Shown piece after piece: positions 20,315 to 33,759 of a stretch of DNA of 64,000 bases. Below the pieces are notes generated by a model that saw only the letters and a list, made by a program, of their open reading frames with translations, was not told the origin of the DNA and did not search any database. Every line of letters begins with the position of its first letter. The first letter of the stretch is position 1. Source of the DNA: Sympetrum striolatum (taxonomy: Eukaryota > Arthropoda > Insecta > Odonata > Libellulidae); assembly GCA_947579665.1 (NCBI GenBank), contig CANPUZ010000033.1, positions 496,001-560,000 on the forward strand, in the 5' to 3' direction. The translations under genes and the position numbers were made by a program.

Positions 20315-21460
20315 CGAGTAAAATGTAGCTTGCATACTGCAAGCAGATCGACAACACTAATTTCATATCGGTATCATATAGGGACGGTCCTCAAAAGAAA
20401 AAAAAAAGGATTCAAAATATTCGTAGAATTCGCTGCAATTTAATCGCCTGGCAGCGAACCCCGGTCTTCCTGGTGAACTTACTATGCAGCAAAACAGAAG
20501 ATAACCATATCAAACTGTGTGAAAATTCAAGCAAACGACAAACAAACGACGTCCTACTTTTCACATACACTCCTTATGTGAGAAATTGTAATGTGCACTG
20601 GCATCGAACCCAGGAACAGCATGGTCTTATCTATTTTTTTTCTTAAACAAAGTCTTAATATACATCTTCCATCTAAGGAAGAGCTCCCTTACATATCGAT
20701 AAATGCATAAAAAAATTATGAAAAGCAACCCCATTATATTATATATGGGGGATATATTTACCCCCCGGCACCGAACCCAGGACTTTCAGGCAATACTTGC
20801 TATGCAGCACAACAGAAAAACACCATCTCTAACCGCGTATGCAAATTCAAGCAGAAGTATTGGTTACAACTGCCTCAAATGACGTCCTACTTTTCCCTTA
20901 TATTCCTTATGAGAGAAAAGTTATTGTGCTCTGGAATCGAACCCAGGAATAGTACAGTCTTATAAATTTTTTTTCTAAAACTAATTCGTACCATACATCT
21001 TCCAGCAAAGCACGAACATCCTATAATTTCAATAAGTGCATCAAAAAAAATATTGAAAAACTACTCCCATGTATTTTAAACGGCGGATTTTTGCATCGTC
21101 CTAGCATCGAACCTAGGATATGTTTTATCAAAGTCATTAATGTTTTCAATAGGTCATGACCATGTATAACGGCTCCTAGAGTTTTGATTATCTTACTATA
21201 CGGGAAGTATTTTTTAAAAATTCCCGAAAATCAAAGCAATGCATTTAAACGGGAAAAATCGGGACTTTAGGGCCCTCTGGAATCGAACCCATGACACTGA
21301 GGTTCAAAATCACAATTTTTCTGGTGGTTACACGTTATGGCCAATATGTCGTAAAAATTTCAAGTCAATGACGCTTGTGGTTTAGGCTGTGAATTAGTAT
21401 CCTATCTATCTATCTATCTATATAGGTATATCCATGAATGAATCCGGAGAAGCATCTATA
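20315..21460 (-). mobile_element. array element 2 (minus), nearly full length
   Basis: It begins with the reversed 3' end CGAGTAAAATGTAGC and ends at the 5' block AATCCGGAGAAGCATC. The 5' body opens with the AATTCACAGCC-type sequence and a CTAT microsatellite. Confidence 0.78.
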
Positions 21461-21509
21461 TCTATTATATATAGATGCTTCTCCGGATTCATTCATATAT
21501 ATAGCTATA
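21461..21509 (+). mobile_element. 5' terminus of a plus-strand copy, interrupted
   Basis: TCTATTATATATAGATGC and CTTCTCCGGATTCATTCAT form a 5' end abutting the reversed 5' end of element 2, producing a near-perfect palindrome of about 60 bp. Element 3 starts inside its TA-rich tail. Confidence 0.65.
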
Positions 21510-22592
21510 CGAGTAAAATGTTGCTTGCATACTGCAAGCAGATCGACAACACTATTTTCATGTCGGCATCATATCGGGACGGCCATCAAAAGAAAAAAAT
21601 GGAATGGATTTTTCTTAAAATTCGCTGAAATTCCATCGTCTGTCATCGAACTCGGGTCTTTACTGTAAACTTACGAAGCAGCACAATAGAACATCGCCAT
21701 CTCTAATTATGTGTGAAAATTCAAGCAGAAATATGGGCTACAACAGCCTCAAAAGACGTTCTAATTTTCACGAATGTAAATGGCTCTCGGGACTCGAACC
21801 AAGGACGATCTTGGAAATCTAAAAGATGTTTCTGAAAGTTACTTATAATCTCTATCTATATGCCGAATTTCAAGTTTCTATATTATTGGGAAAGGTTTTA
21901 AAATAATTCCTAAAAATCGGATCAACTTCTGATTGCAGAGACACCTGGTGTCGAACCCAGGACATATTGTAAGCTGTGAATGCACAGTTCGATTTGTATA
22001 ACTTTGCTCTTGTGTCATGCCAAGTTTGAAGTCGATAGCATGTCGGGAAGTACCTAAATTTTGTTTCCGTATTCTCCGTAAGAAATGCATTGAGAAGTGC
22101 AAATGCTCCTCTGGGATCGAACCAAGGACCATCAGCGAACATGTCAAATTTGATTATGAAATATATTCATGATATCTAACCTCATGCCGAATTTCAAGTT
22201 TCCATGCCATCGGCAAATGGTCCAAATAAAATCTTAAAAATCGCCGCAATGTATTTTAAACGGCCAATTTTTGCCCCAACCTAGCATCGAACCATGGACA
22301 ATATTCGAAGATGTCTTTTTGATTTTCGTTAGATATCCACGGCATCTAGCGATCCTTCGAATTTCAACTCTCTACCTTTCCGGGAAGTGCTTCAAAAAAA
22401 TTTTCGAAAATCCCCGCCATGTAATCTTATGGGGAAAATATCGACTTTGGGGCCTTCTGGAATCGAACCCATGACACCGAGGTTCAAAGTCGGCTTTTTC
22501 CTGGAGGTTGCACGTCATGGCCATAACGTGGTAAAAATTTCAAAGCAGTGGCGCTTGTGGAACATGGTTAGAATTTTGATCCCCTATATATA
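21510..22592 (-). mobile_element. array element 3 (minus), second 5' subfamily
   Basis: The reversed 3' end lies at 21510 and the body ends with the reversed GATCAAAATTCTAACCATG-type 5' sequence near 22560-22585. The extreme 5' terminus is incomplete. Confidence 0.75.
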
Positions 22593-22640
22593 TCTATTAT
22601 ATATAGATGCTTCTCCGGATTCATTCATGTATGTATTATA
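22593..22640 (+). mobile_element. 5' terminus of a plus-strand copy, interrupted
   Basis: The 5' block TCTATTATATATAGATGC to TTCATTCATG is cut by element 4, which starts at 22641 after an A. Confidence 0.6.
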
Positions 22641-23774
22641 CGAGTAAAATGTTGCTTGCATACTGCAAGCAGATCGACAACACTATTTTCATGTCGGCAT
22701 CATATCGGGACGGCCATCAAAAGAAAATAAATGGATTGAAATTTTTCTTAAAATTCGCTGAAATTCCTTCGTCTGGCATCGAAGCCGGGTCTTTACTGTG
22801 AACTTACTATGCAGCATAATAGAATATCACCATCTCTAACTATGTGTGAAAATTCAAGCAGAAATATTGGCTACAACTGCCTTAAAAGACGCTCTAATGT
22901 TCACGAATGTAAATGGCTCTCGGGACTCGAACCAAGGACAATCTTGAAAATAAAAAAAACGTTTCAGAAAGTTATTAATCATCTCAATTTATTTGCCAAA
23001 TTTCAAGTTTCTATATTATTGGCAAAGGTTTCAAAATAATTCCTGAAAATCGGAACAACCTCTGATTGCAGAGACACCTGGTGTCGAACCCAGGACACAT
23101 TGATAGCTGTGATTGCATAGTTTGATTTGTTAAGACTTGCTCTTCTATCATGCAAAGTTTGAAGTCGATAGCATGCCGGGAAGTACCTAAAATTTGTTTC
23201 CGTTATCTCCGTAAGAAATGCATTGAGGAATTTAAATGTCCTTCTGGGATCGAACCAAGGACCATCAGCGAATATGTAAAATTCGATTATGATATATTTT
23301 TATGGTATCTAACCTCATACCGAATTTCAAGTTTCTATGCCATCGGACAAGGGTCCAAAAAAAATCTTAAAAATCGCCACAATGCATTTTAAACGGCCGA
23401 TTTTTGCCCTGACCTAGCATCAAACCAAGGATAATATTCGTGGATGTCTTTATGGATTCCTTTAGATATGTACGGCATCTAGCGGTCCCTTGAATTTCAA
23501 CTCCCTCCTTTTCCGGGAAGTGCCTCAAAAAAATTTTCGAAAATCCCCGCCATGTATTCTTATGGACAAAATCACGACTTTGGGGCCTTCCGGAATCGAA
23601 CCCATGACACCGAGGTTCAAGGTCGGCTTTTTCCTGGAGGTTACACGTTATGGCCAATATGTCGTAAAAATTTCAAGGCAGTGGCAGTTGTGGAACATGG
23701 TTAGAATTTTGATCCCCTATATATAACTTATATATATATATATATATAGGTATATCCGGAGAAGCGTCTATATA
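22641..23774 (-). mobile_element. array element 4 (minus), full length
   Basis: Reversed 3' end at 22641, second-type 5' body near 23695-23720, a TA microsatellite and a reversed 5' block with one change (GAAGCGTC in place of GAAGCATC). Confidence 0.78.
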
Positions 23775-24925
23775 TCTATTATATATAGATGCTTCTCCGG
23801 ATTCATTCATGTATCCATATATATATTCATATATATATATATATAGAGAGGATACAAACTCACAGGCCAAACCACAAAGGTCATTGACTTGAAATTTTTA
23901 CGACATATTGGCCATAGAGTGTAACCGCCAGAAAAATTGCGATTTTGCACCTCAGTGTCATGGGTTCGATTCCAGAGGGCCCCAAAGTCCCGATTTTTTC
24001 CGTTTAAATGCATTGCTTTGATTTTCGGGAATTTTTAAAAAATACTTCCGGGATAGGTAGAGAATCGAAAATCTAGGAGCCCTTATATATGGTCATGATC
24101 TATCGAAAACATAAATGAGTTTTACTGAAAATATCCTGGGTTCGACGCTAGGTCGAGGCAAAAATCGGCCGTTTAAAATGTATTGTGGCGATTTTTAAGA
24201 TTTTTTTTGGACCCCTTCCCGATGGCATGGAAACTTGAAATTCGGCATGGAGTTGGAGATTATAAATATATCTCATAATCAAATTTTACATATTCGCTGG
24301 TGGTCCTTGGTTCGATCCCAGGGCGCCATTTACATTTCTCAATGCATTTCTTATGGAGATAACGGAAACAAATTTTAGGTACTTCCCGGCATGCTATCGA
24401 CTTAAAACTTAGCGTGATAGAAGAACCAGTCTTATCAAATCAAACTATGCATTCATAGCTATCAATGTGTCCTGGGTTCGACACCAGGTGTCTCTGCAAA
24501 CAGAAGTTGATCCGATTTTTAGGAATTATTTTGAAACCTTTCCCAATAATATAGAAACTTGAAATTTGGCATATGGATTGAGATCATTAATAAATTTCAG
24601 AAACATTTTTTTAAATTTCCAGGATCGTCCTTGGTTCGAGTCCCGAGAGCCATTTACATTCGTGAACATTAGAGCGTCTTTTGAGGCAGTTGTAGCCAAT
24701 ATTTCTGCTTGAATTTTCACACATAGTTAGAGATGGTGACCTTTTATTGTGCTACATAGTGAGTTCACCAGTAAGATCCGGGTTCGATGCCAAACGATGA
24801 AATTTCAGCGAATTTTAAGAAAAATTTCAATCCTTTTTTTTTCTTCTGAGGATATTCCCGATATGATGCCGATATGAAATTAGTATTGCCGATCTGCTTG
24901 CAGTATGCAAGCTACATTTTACTCG
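23775..24925 (+). mobile_element. array element 5 (plus), full length, 1,151 bp
   Basis: It starts TCTATTATATATAGATGC and ends ACTCG at 24925. Six cores are visible, including GGTTCGATTCCAG near 23965, GGTTCGATCCCAG near 24310 and GGTTCGACACCAGG near 24476. The two 5' ends of elements 4 and 5 abut. Confidence 0.82.
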
Positions 24926-26028
24926 TATACCTATATAGATAGATAGATAGATAGGATACTAATTCACAGCCTAAACCACAAGCGTGATTGACTTGAAATT
25001 TTTACGACGTATTGGCCATAACGTGTAACCGCCAGAAAAAATGTGATTTTGAACCTCGGTGCCATGGGTTCGATTCCAGAAGGCCCCAAAGTCGCGATTT
25101 TCCCCATAAGAATACATGGCGGGGATTTTCCAAAATTTTTTTGAGGCCCTTTCCGGAAAAGGAGAGAATTGAAATTCGAGGGACCGCTAGAAGCCGTGCA
25201 TATCCAACGAAAATCAAAAATACATCTTCGAATTTTGTCCATGGTTCGATGCTAGGTCGGTGCAAAAATTGGCCGTTTAAAATGCATTGCGGCGATTTTT
25301 AAGATTTTTTTTGGATCCTTTCCCGATAACATGGATACTTGAAACTCGGCACGTCGATAGATATCATGAATATATATCATAATCAAATTTTAGATGTTCG
25401 CTGATGGTCCTTGGTTCGATCCCAGAGGGCCATTTGCACTTCTCAATGCATTTCTTACGGAGATAACGGAAACAAAATTAAGGTACTTCCCGGCATGCTA
25501 TCGACATCAAACTTTGCATGATAGAAAAGCCAGTCCTTACAAATCAAACTTCGCATTCACAGCTTACAGTATTTCCTGGCTTCGACACCAGGTGTCTCTG
25601 CATTCAGAAATTGATCCGATTTTTAGGAATTATTTTCAAACCTTTCCCAACAATATAGAAACTTGAAATTTGGCATATAGATAGAGATCATAAATAACTT
25701 TTAGAAACATCTTTAGATTTCCAAGATCGTCCTTGGTTCGAATCCAGAGAGCCATTTACATTCGTGAAAATTAAAACGTCTTTTGAGGCAGTTGTAGCCA
25801 AATATTTCTGCTTGAATTTTCACACATAGTTAGAATCGGTGATCTTCTATTGTGCTGCATAGTAAGTTCACCAGAGAGACCCGGGTTCATTGCCAGACGA
25901 TGAAATTTCAGCGAATTTGAAGAAATATTTCAATCCTTTTTTTTTCTATTAAGGACCGACCCGATATGATGCCGATATAAAATTAGTGTTGTCGATCTGC
26001 TTGCAGTATGCAAGCTACATTTTACTCG
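24926..26028 (+). mobile_element. array element 6 (plus), tandem
   Basis: It follows element 5 head to tail. The left junction lies in the middle of the 5' AT tract (TATACCTATATAGATAG), so the first part of the 5' block is missing. Six cores lie near 25067, 25244, 25413, 25582, 25735 and 25884. Confidence 0.82.
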
Positions 26029-27128
26029 TATACCTATATAGATAGATAGATAGATAGGATACTAATTCACAGCCTAAACCACAAGCGTCATTGACTTGAA
26101 ATTTTTACGACGTATTGGCCATAACGTGTAACCGCCAGAAAAATTGCGATTTTGATCCTCAGGGTCATAGGTTCGATTCCAGAGGGCCCCAAAGTCGCGA
26201 TTTTCTCCATTAGAATACATGGCGGGGATTTTCGAAAATTTTATTGAGGCACTTCCCGGAAAAGTAGAGATTTGAAATTCAAGGGATCGCTAGAAGCCGT
26301 GCAAATGCAACGTAAATCAGAAAGACATCGCCAAATATGGTCCATGGTTCGATGCTAGGTCGGGGCAAAAATCGGCCGTTTAAAATGCATTGCGTCGATT
26401 TTTAAGATTTTTTTTGGATCCTTTCCCGATAACATGGATACTTGAAACTCGGCACGTGGATATATATATTGAATATATTTCATAATTAAATTTTAAATGT
26501 TCGCTGATGGTCCTTGGTTCGATCCCAGAGGGCCATTTGCACTTCTCAATGCATTTCTTATGGAGATAACGGAAATAGATTTTAGGTACTTCCCGGCATG
26601 ATATCGACTTCAATCTTTGTACGAAAGAAGATCAAGTCCTTTAAAATCATACTTTGCATTCACAGCTCCCAATATGTCCTGGGTTCGACACCAGGCGTCT
26701 CTGCAATCAGAAGTTGATCCGATTTTTTGGAATTATTTTGAAACCTTTCCCAATAATATAGAAACTTGAAATTTGGTTTATAGATAGAGATCATAAATAA
26801 CTTTCAGAAACATGTTTTAGATTTCCAAGATCGTCCTTGGTTCGAATCCAGGAAGCCATTTACTTTCGTGAAACGTAGCACGTCGTTTGAGGTAGTTGCA
26901 GCAAATATTTCTGCTTGAATTTTCAAACATAGTTAGAGATGGTAATCTTCTATTGTGGTGCATAGTAAGTTCACCAGGAAGACCCAGGTTCGATGCTAGA
27001 CGATTAAATTGAAGCGAATTTTAAGAGTATTTTCAATCTTTTTTTTTTTGGAGGACCGTACCGATAAAATGCCGATTTTAAATTATTGTTGTCGATCTGC
27101 TTGCAGTATGCAAGCAACATTTTACTCG
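26029..27128 (+). mobile_element. array element 7 (plus), tandem
   Basis: It has the same left junction as element 6 and an almost identical period (1,103 against 1,100 bp), ending ACTCG at 27128. Confidence 0.82.
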
Positions 27129-27932
27129 TTATATATAGATGCTTCTCCGGATTCATTCATATATATACCTATATAGATAGATAGGATACAAATTCACAGC
27201 CTAAACTACAAGCGTCATTGATCTGAAATTTTTATGACATATTGGCCATAACATGAAACCCCCAGGAAAAAAGAGACTTTGATCCTCAGTGTCATAGGTT
27301 CGATTCCAGAGGGCCCTAAAGTCCCGATTTTTCCCGTTTGAATGCATTGCCGTGATTTTCGGGAATTAAAAAAAAATACTTTCCGGATAGGTAGAGAAGT
27401 AAAACTCAAGGTGCCTATATTTATGGTCTTGGACTTTCGAAAACATCAATGACTTTTACAAAAATTATCCTGGGTTCGATGCTAGGACGATGCAAAGATC
27501 TGCCCTTTAAAATACATGGGAGCCGTTTTTCATTATTTTTTTAGATGCACTTATCGAAATGATAGGATGTTCGTGCTAGGCTGGAAGATGTATGGTACGA
27601 ATAAGTTTTAGAAAAAAATTTTCATAAGACCGTACTGTTCCTGGGTTCGAAGCCAGAGCACAATAACGTTTCTCTCATAAGGAATATAAAGGAAAAGTAG
27701 GACGTCATTTGAGGCAGTTGTAACCAATATTTCTGTTTGATATGGTAATCTTCTATTTTGCTGCATAGTAAGTACACCAGGAAGACCGGGGATCGCTGCC
27801 AGGCGATTAAATTGCAGCGAATTCTACGAATATTTTGAATTTTTTTTTTCTTTTGATGTCCGTCCCGATATGATGCCGATATGAAATTAGTGTTGTCGAT
27901 CTGCTTGCAGTATGCAAGCAACATTTTACTCG
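27129..27932 (+). mobile_element. array element 8 (plus), internally shortened
   Basis: Its left junction (TTATATATAGATGC) shows that element 7 entered between A and T of TCTA^TTATATATAG. The body is about 800 bp because roughly two monomers are missing after about 27735. Confidence 0.78.
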
Positions 27933-27946
27933 TATATATATATATA

Positions 27947-29102
27947 CGAGTAAAATGTTGCTTGCATACTGCAAGCAGATCAACAACACTAATTTTATGT
28001 CGGCATCATATAGGGACGGTCCTCAAAAGAAAAAAAAAAGGATTGAAAATAATCTTAGAATTCGCTTCAATTTCATCGTCTGGCATCGAACCCGGGTCTT
28101 ACTGGTTAACATACTACGTAGCACAATAGAAGATCACCATCTCTAACTATGTGTGAAAATTCAAGCAGAAATATTGGCTGCAACTGCCTCAATCGACGTC
28201 CTACTTTTCCCTTATATTCCTTATGAGAGAAATGTTAATGTGCTCTGGCATCGAATCCAGGAATAGTACGGTCTTATGAATTTTTTTTCTTAAAGCAATT
28301 CTTATCATATATCTTCTATCCTATTACGAACTTCGTAACATTTCGATAAGTGCATCAAAAAAATAATGAAATATTAACCCAATGTATTTTAAACGGGAGA
28401 CATATTTACCGCCCGGCATCGAACCAGGGTCTTTCTATTAATAATTCCTATGCAACATAATAGAGGATCACCATCTTTAACTATGTGTGAAAATTCAAGC
28501 AAAAATATTGGCTGCAACTGCCTCAAACAACGTCTTACTTTTCCCTTATATTCCTTATGAGAGAAAAGTTAATGTGCTCTGGCATCGAACCCAGGAATAG
28601 TACGGTCTTATGAATTTTTTTTCTTAAACAAATTTTTTAATATATATCATCTAGCTGAGCGAGAAAATCCTTACATTCCGATAAGTGCATCAAAAAAATT
28701 AATGAAAAACTATCCCCATGCATTTTAAATGCGGGATTTTTGCATCGTCCTAGCATCGAACCCAGGACGTTCTCATTAGAAGTCATTAACGTTTTCAATA
28801 GTTCTCGAACATATCAGTAAGCTCCTTGATTTTTGATTCTCTACCTGTCCGGGAAGTATTATTTAAAAATTTTTGAAAATCGCCGCCATGTATCCTTATG
28901 AAGAAAATTGGGACTTTGGGGCCTTCTGGAATCGAACCCACGACACCGAGGTTCAATGTCGGCTTTTTCCTGGAGGTTACACGTCATGGCCATAACGTCG
29001 TAAAAATTTCAAGTCGGTGGCACTTGTGGAACATGGTTAGACTTTTGATCCCCAGTGTATATATATATAAGTATATCCGGAGAAGCGTCTATATATAATA
29101 GA
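27947..29102 (-). mobile_element. array element 9 (minus), full length, 1,156 bp
   Basis: Complete from reversed ACTCG (27947) to reversed 5' terminus ATAATAGA (29102), within one base of the solitary copy's length. Six reversed cores lie near 28085, 28251, 28421, 28584, 28754 and 28931, spaced 163-177 bp as in the solitary copy. Confidence 0.85.
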
Positions 29103-29110
29103 TATAGGTA

Positions 29111-30198
29111 CGAGTAAAATGTTGCTTGCATACTGTAAGCAGATCGACAACACTAATTTCATGTCGGCATCATATCGGGACGGCCCTCAAAAGAAAAAAA
29201 AAAAGGTTTGAAAATAATCTTAGAATTCGCTTCAATTTAATTGTCTGGCATCGAACCCGGGTCTTCTTGGTGAACTTACTATGCAGCACAACAGACGATC
29301 ACCATCTCTAATTATGTGTGAAAATTCAAGGCGAAATATAGACTGCAACTGCCTCAAACGATGTTCTACTTTTCACGAATGTAAATGGCTCTCTGGATTC
29401 GAACCAAGGACGATCTTAAAATCTAAAATATGTTTCTGAAAGTTATTTTTAATTTCTATCTATATGCCGAATTTCAAATTTCTATATTATTGGGAAAGGT
29501 TTCAAAATAATTCCTAAAAATCGGATCAACTTCTGATTGCAGAGACACCTGGTGTCGAACCCAGGAAATACTGTAAGCTGTGAATGCACAGTTTGATTTG
29601 TATAAATTTGCTCTTGTGTCATGCCAAGTTTGAAGTCGATAGTATGTCGGGAAGTACCTAAATTTTGTTTCCGTTATCTCCGTAAGAAAAGCATTGAGAA
29701 GTGCAAATGGCCCTCTGGGATCGAACCAAGGACCATCAGCGAACATGTAAAATTTGATTATGAAATATATCCATGATATCTAACCTCATGCCGAATTTCA
29801 AGTTTCCATGCCATCGGCAAATGGTCCAAATAAAATCTTAAAAATCGCCGCAATGTATTTTAAACGGCCGATTTTTGCCCCAACCTAGCATCAAACCATG
29901 GACAATATTCGAAGATGTCTTTTTGATTTATGTTAGATATCCACGGCATCTAGCGATCCCTCGAATTTCAACTCTCTGCCTTTCCGGGAAGTGCTTCAAA
30001 AAATTTTTCGAAAATCTTCACCATGTATCCTTATGGAGAAAATCGGGACTTTGGGGCCTTCTGGATTCAAACCCATGACACCGAGGTTCAATGTCGGCTT
30101 TTTCCTGGAGGTTACACGTTATGGCCAATATGTCGTAAAAATTTCAAGTCAGTGGCACTTCTGGAACATGGCTAGAATTTTGATCCCCTATGAATGTA
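29111..30198 (-). mobile_element. array element 10 (minus), 5' end incomplete
   Basis: Reversed 3' end at 29111; second-type 5' body near 30165-30188; only a short remnant of the 5' block remains before the next copy. Confidence 0.75.
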
Positions 30199-30209
30199 TC
30201 TATTATATA

Positions 30210-31285
30210 CGAGTAAAATGTAGCTTGCATACTGCAAGCAGATCGACAACACTAATTTCATAACGGCATTATGTCGGGACGGTCCCGGAAAGGAAAAAAA
30301 GGATTGAAAATATTCTTAAAATTCGCTTCAATTTAATTTTTTAGCATCGAACCCGGGTCTTTTTGGTGAAATTTCTATGCAGCACATCAGAAGGTCATCT
30401 TCTCTAAATAGGTGTGAAAATTCAAGCAGAAATATTGGCTGCAACTGCCTCAAACGAAGACCTACTTTTCACGAATGTTATTAGCTCTCTGGATTCGAAC
30501 CAAGGCCGATCTAGGAAATGTGTGGAAATGTATTTTCGAAATGTATCTATAAGTTCTATATATATGCCGAATTTCAAGTTTTAATATTATTGGGAAGGGG
30601 TTCAAAATAATTCTTAAAAATCGGATCAGCGACTGATTGTAGAGACGCCTGGTGTCGAACCCTGGACGTATTGGAAGCTGTAAATGCACAAAATGACTTG
30701 CTAGGACTTGATCTAATTTCATACAAAGTTTGAAGTCGATATCATACCGGGAAGTACCTAAAATGTGTTTCTGTTATCCCCATAAGAAATGCATTGTGGA
30801 GTGCAAATGGCCCTCTGGGATCGAACCAAGGACCCTCAGCGAATATGTAAAATTTTATTATGAAATATATTTATGATTTGTAACCCCATGCCAAATCTCA
30901 AGTTTCCATGCATTTGGAAAGGGGTCCAAAAAAAATCTTAAAAATCGCCACAATGCATTTTAAACGGCTGATTTTTGCCCCGACCTAGCATCGAACCCAG
31001 GATATTTTCTGTTAAACCAATTTATGTTTTCGATAGATCATGTTCATATATATAGGATCCTTGAGTTTTAATTCTCTACCTATACGGTAAGTATTTTTTT
31101 TTAATTCCCGAAAATCAAAGCAATGCATTTAAACGGGAAAAATCGGGACTTTGGGGCCCTCTGGAATCGAACCCATGACACTGAGGATCAAAATCTCAAT
31201 TTTTCTGGTGGTTACACGTTATGGCCAATACGCCGTTAAAATTTCAGCTCAATCACACTTGTGGTTTAGGCTGTGAGTTTGTATC

Positions 31286-31331
<46 letters not shown>

Positions 31332-31371
31332 ATACATGAATGAATCCGGAGAAGCATCTATATATAATAGA
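30210..31371 (-). mobile_element. array element 11 (minus), full length
   Basis: Complete copy of 1,162 bp ending in reversed 5' terminus ATAATAGA. It holds the longest TA run of the window (about 31290-31329). The bases 31372-31410 are a further reversed 5' terminus left by nesting. Confidence 0.8.
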
Positions 31372-31410
31372 TATGAATGAATCCGGAGAAGCATCTATAT
31401 CTATTATATA

Positions 31411-32134
31411 CGAGTAAAATGTAGCTTGCATACTGCAAGCAGATCGACAACACTAATTTCATATTGGCATCATATCGGGACGGTCTTAAAAAAAAAAAAA
31501 AGGATTTAATTTTTTCTTAAAATTCGCTGAAATTTCATCGTCTGGCATCGAACCCGGGCCTTACTGGTAAACCTAGTATGAAACACAATAGAAGATCACC
31601 ATCTCTAACTATGTGTGAAAATTCAAGCAGAAATATTGGCTGTGAGAAGTGCAAATGGCCCTCTGGGATCGAACCAAGGACCATCAGCGAACATGTAAAA
31701 TTTGATTATGAAGTATATTCATGATATCTATCCACGTGCCGAGTTTCGAATATCCATGTTATCGGGAAAGGATCCAAAAAAAAATCTTCAAAATCGCCGT
31801 AATGCATTTTAAACGGCCGATTTTTGTCCCGACCAAGCATCGAACCATGGACTATATTCTAAGATGTTTTTCTGATTTTCGTTGGATACGCACGGCTTCT
31901 AGCGATCCCTCGAGTTTCAACTCTTTCTCTCCCCGGGAAGTACCTCAAAAAAATTTTCGAAAATCCCCGCCATGTATTCTTATGGAGAAAATCGCAACTT
32001 TGGGGCCCTCTGGAATCGAACCCATGACCCTGAGGATCAAAATCGCAATTTTTCTGGTGGTTACACGTTATGGCCAATACGTCGTAAAAATTTCAAGTCA
32101 ATCACGCTTGTGGTTTAGGCTGTGAATTAGTATC

Positions 32135-32174
<40 letters not shown>

Positions 32175-32211
32175 ATAGGTATATCCATGAATGAATCCGG
32201 AGAAGCATCTA
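31411..32211 (-). mobile_element. array element 12 (minus), shortened, about 800 bp
   Basis: The body changes directly from the last monomer to an inner one near 31642, so about two monomers are missing. A CTAT microsatellite of about ten units lies at 32135-32174. It is an inverted near-copy of element 15. Confidence 0.8.
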
Positions 32212-32282
32212 TCTATTATATATAGATGCTTCTCCGGATTCATTCATGTATCCATATATATATTCATATATATATATATATA
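32212..32282 (+). mobile_element. 5' terminus of a plus-strand copy, interrupted
   Basis: TCTATTATATATAGATGC to TTCATTCATG with a TA-rich tail, cut by element 13. Confidence 0.6.
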
Positions 32283-32672
32283 CGAGTAAAATGTTGCTTG
32301 CATACTGCAAGCAGATCGACAACACTATTTTCATGTCGGCATCATATCCGGACGGCCATCAAAAGAAAAAAAAAGATTGAAATTTTTCTTAAAATTTGCC
32401 TAAATTCCATCGTCCGGCATCGAACCCGGGTCTTTACTGTGAACTTACTATGCAGCACAATAGAACAAAACCATCTCTAACGATGTGTGAAAATTCAAGC
32501 AGAAATATGGGCTACAACTGCCTCAAAAGACGTTCTAATTTTTACGAATTTAAATAGCTCTCTGGATTCGAACCAAGGACGATCTTGGAAATCTAAAAAA
32601 TGTTTCTGAAAGTTATTTATGATTGACTTGATTTATGAATGAATCCGGAGAAGCATCTATATCTATTATATA
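32283..32672 (-). mobile_element. array element 13 (minus), strongly deleted
   Basis: Only the 3' two monomers and the reversed 5' block remain, with an internal deletion joining at about 32630. Confidence 0.75.
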
Positions 32673-33759
32673 CGAGTAAAATGTAGCTTGCATACTGCAA
32701 GCAGATCGACAACACTAATTTCATATTGGCATCATATCGGGACGGTCCTCAAAAGAAAAAAAAAAGGATTGAAATTTTTTTTAAAATTCGCTGTAATTTA
32801 ATCGTCTGGCATCGATCCCGGGTCTTACTGGTGAATTTACTATGCAGCACAATGGAAATTCACCATGTCTAACTATGTGTGAAAATTCAAGCAGAAATAT
32901 TGGCTACAACTGCCTCAAAAGACGCTCTAATGTTCACGAGTGTAAATGGCTCTCGGGACTCGAACCAAGGACGATTTTGGAAATTTAAAAAACGTTTCAA
33001 AAAGTTCTTAATCATCTCAATCTATATGCCAAATTTCAAGTTTCTATATTATTGGGAAAGGTTTCAAAATAATTCCTGAAAATCGCATCAACCTCTGATT
33101 GCAGAGGCACCTGGTGTCGAACCCAGAACACATTGATAGCTTTGAATGCATATTTTGATTTGTTAAGACTTTTTCTTCTCTGATGCAAAGTTTGAAGTTG
33201 ATAGCATGCCGGGAAGTACCTAAAATTTGTTTCCGTTATCTCCGTAAGAAATGCATTGAGGAATTTTAATTGCCCTCTGGGATCGAACCAAGTACCTTCA
33301 GCGAATATGTAAAAATTGATCCTGAAATTTATTATTGATCTCCAAGTCCATGCCGAATTTCAAGTTTCCATGCCATCGGGAAAAGTCCAAAAAAAATCTT
33401 AAAAATCGCCACAATGCAATTTAAACGGCCGATTTTTGCCCCGACCTAGCATCGAACCCAGGATATTTTCCGTAAAACTCATTTATGTTTTCGATAGATC
33501 ATGACCATATATATAGGCTCCATGAGTTTTGATTCGCTACCTATCCGGAAAGTATTTTTTTTTAATTCCCGAAAATCAAAGCAATGCATTTAAACGGGAA
33601 AAATCGGGACTTTGGGGCCCTCTGGATTCGAACCCATGACACTGAGGTTCAAAATCGCAATTTTTCTGGAGGTTATACGTTACGGCCAATATGTCGTAAA
33701 AATTTCAAGCCATTGACGCTAGTGGTTTAGCCTGTGACTTTGTATCCTCTCTATATATA
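32673..33759 (-). mobile_element. array element 14 (minus)
   Basis: Reversed 3' end at 32673, six-monomer body and first-type 5' body near 33725-33750. It meets element 15 at 5' ends. Confidence 0.78.

Noticed and set aside
31285..31330. TA run as an origin or promoter
   Set aside because: It is the variable microsatellite of the element 5' region and varies in length among copies.
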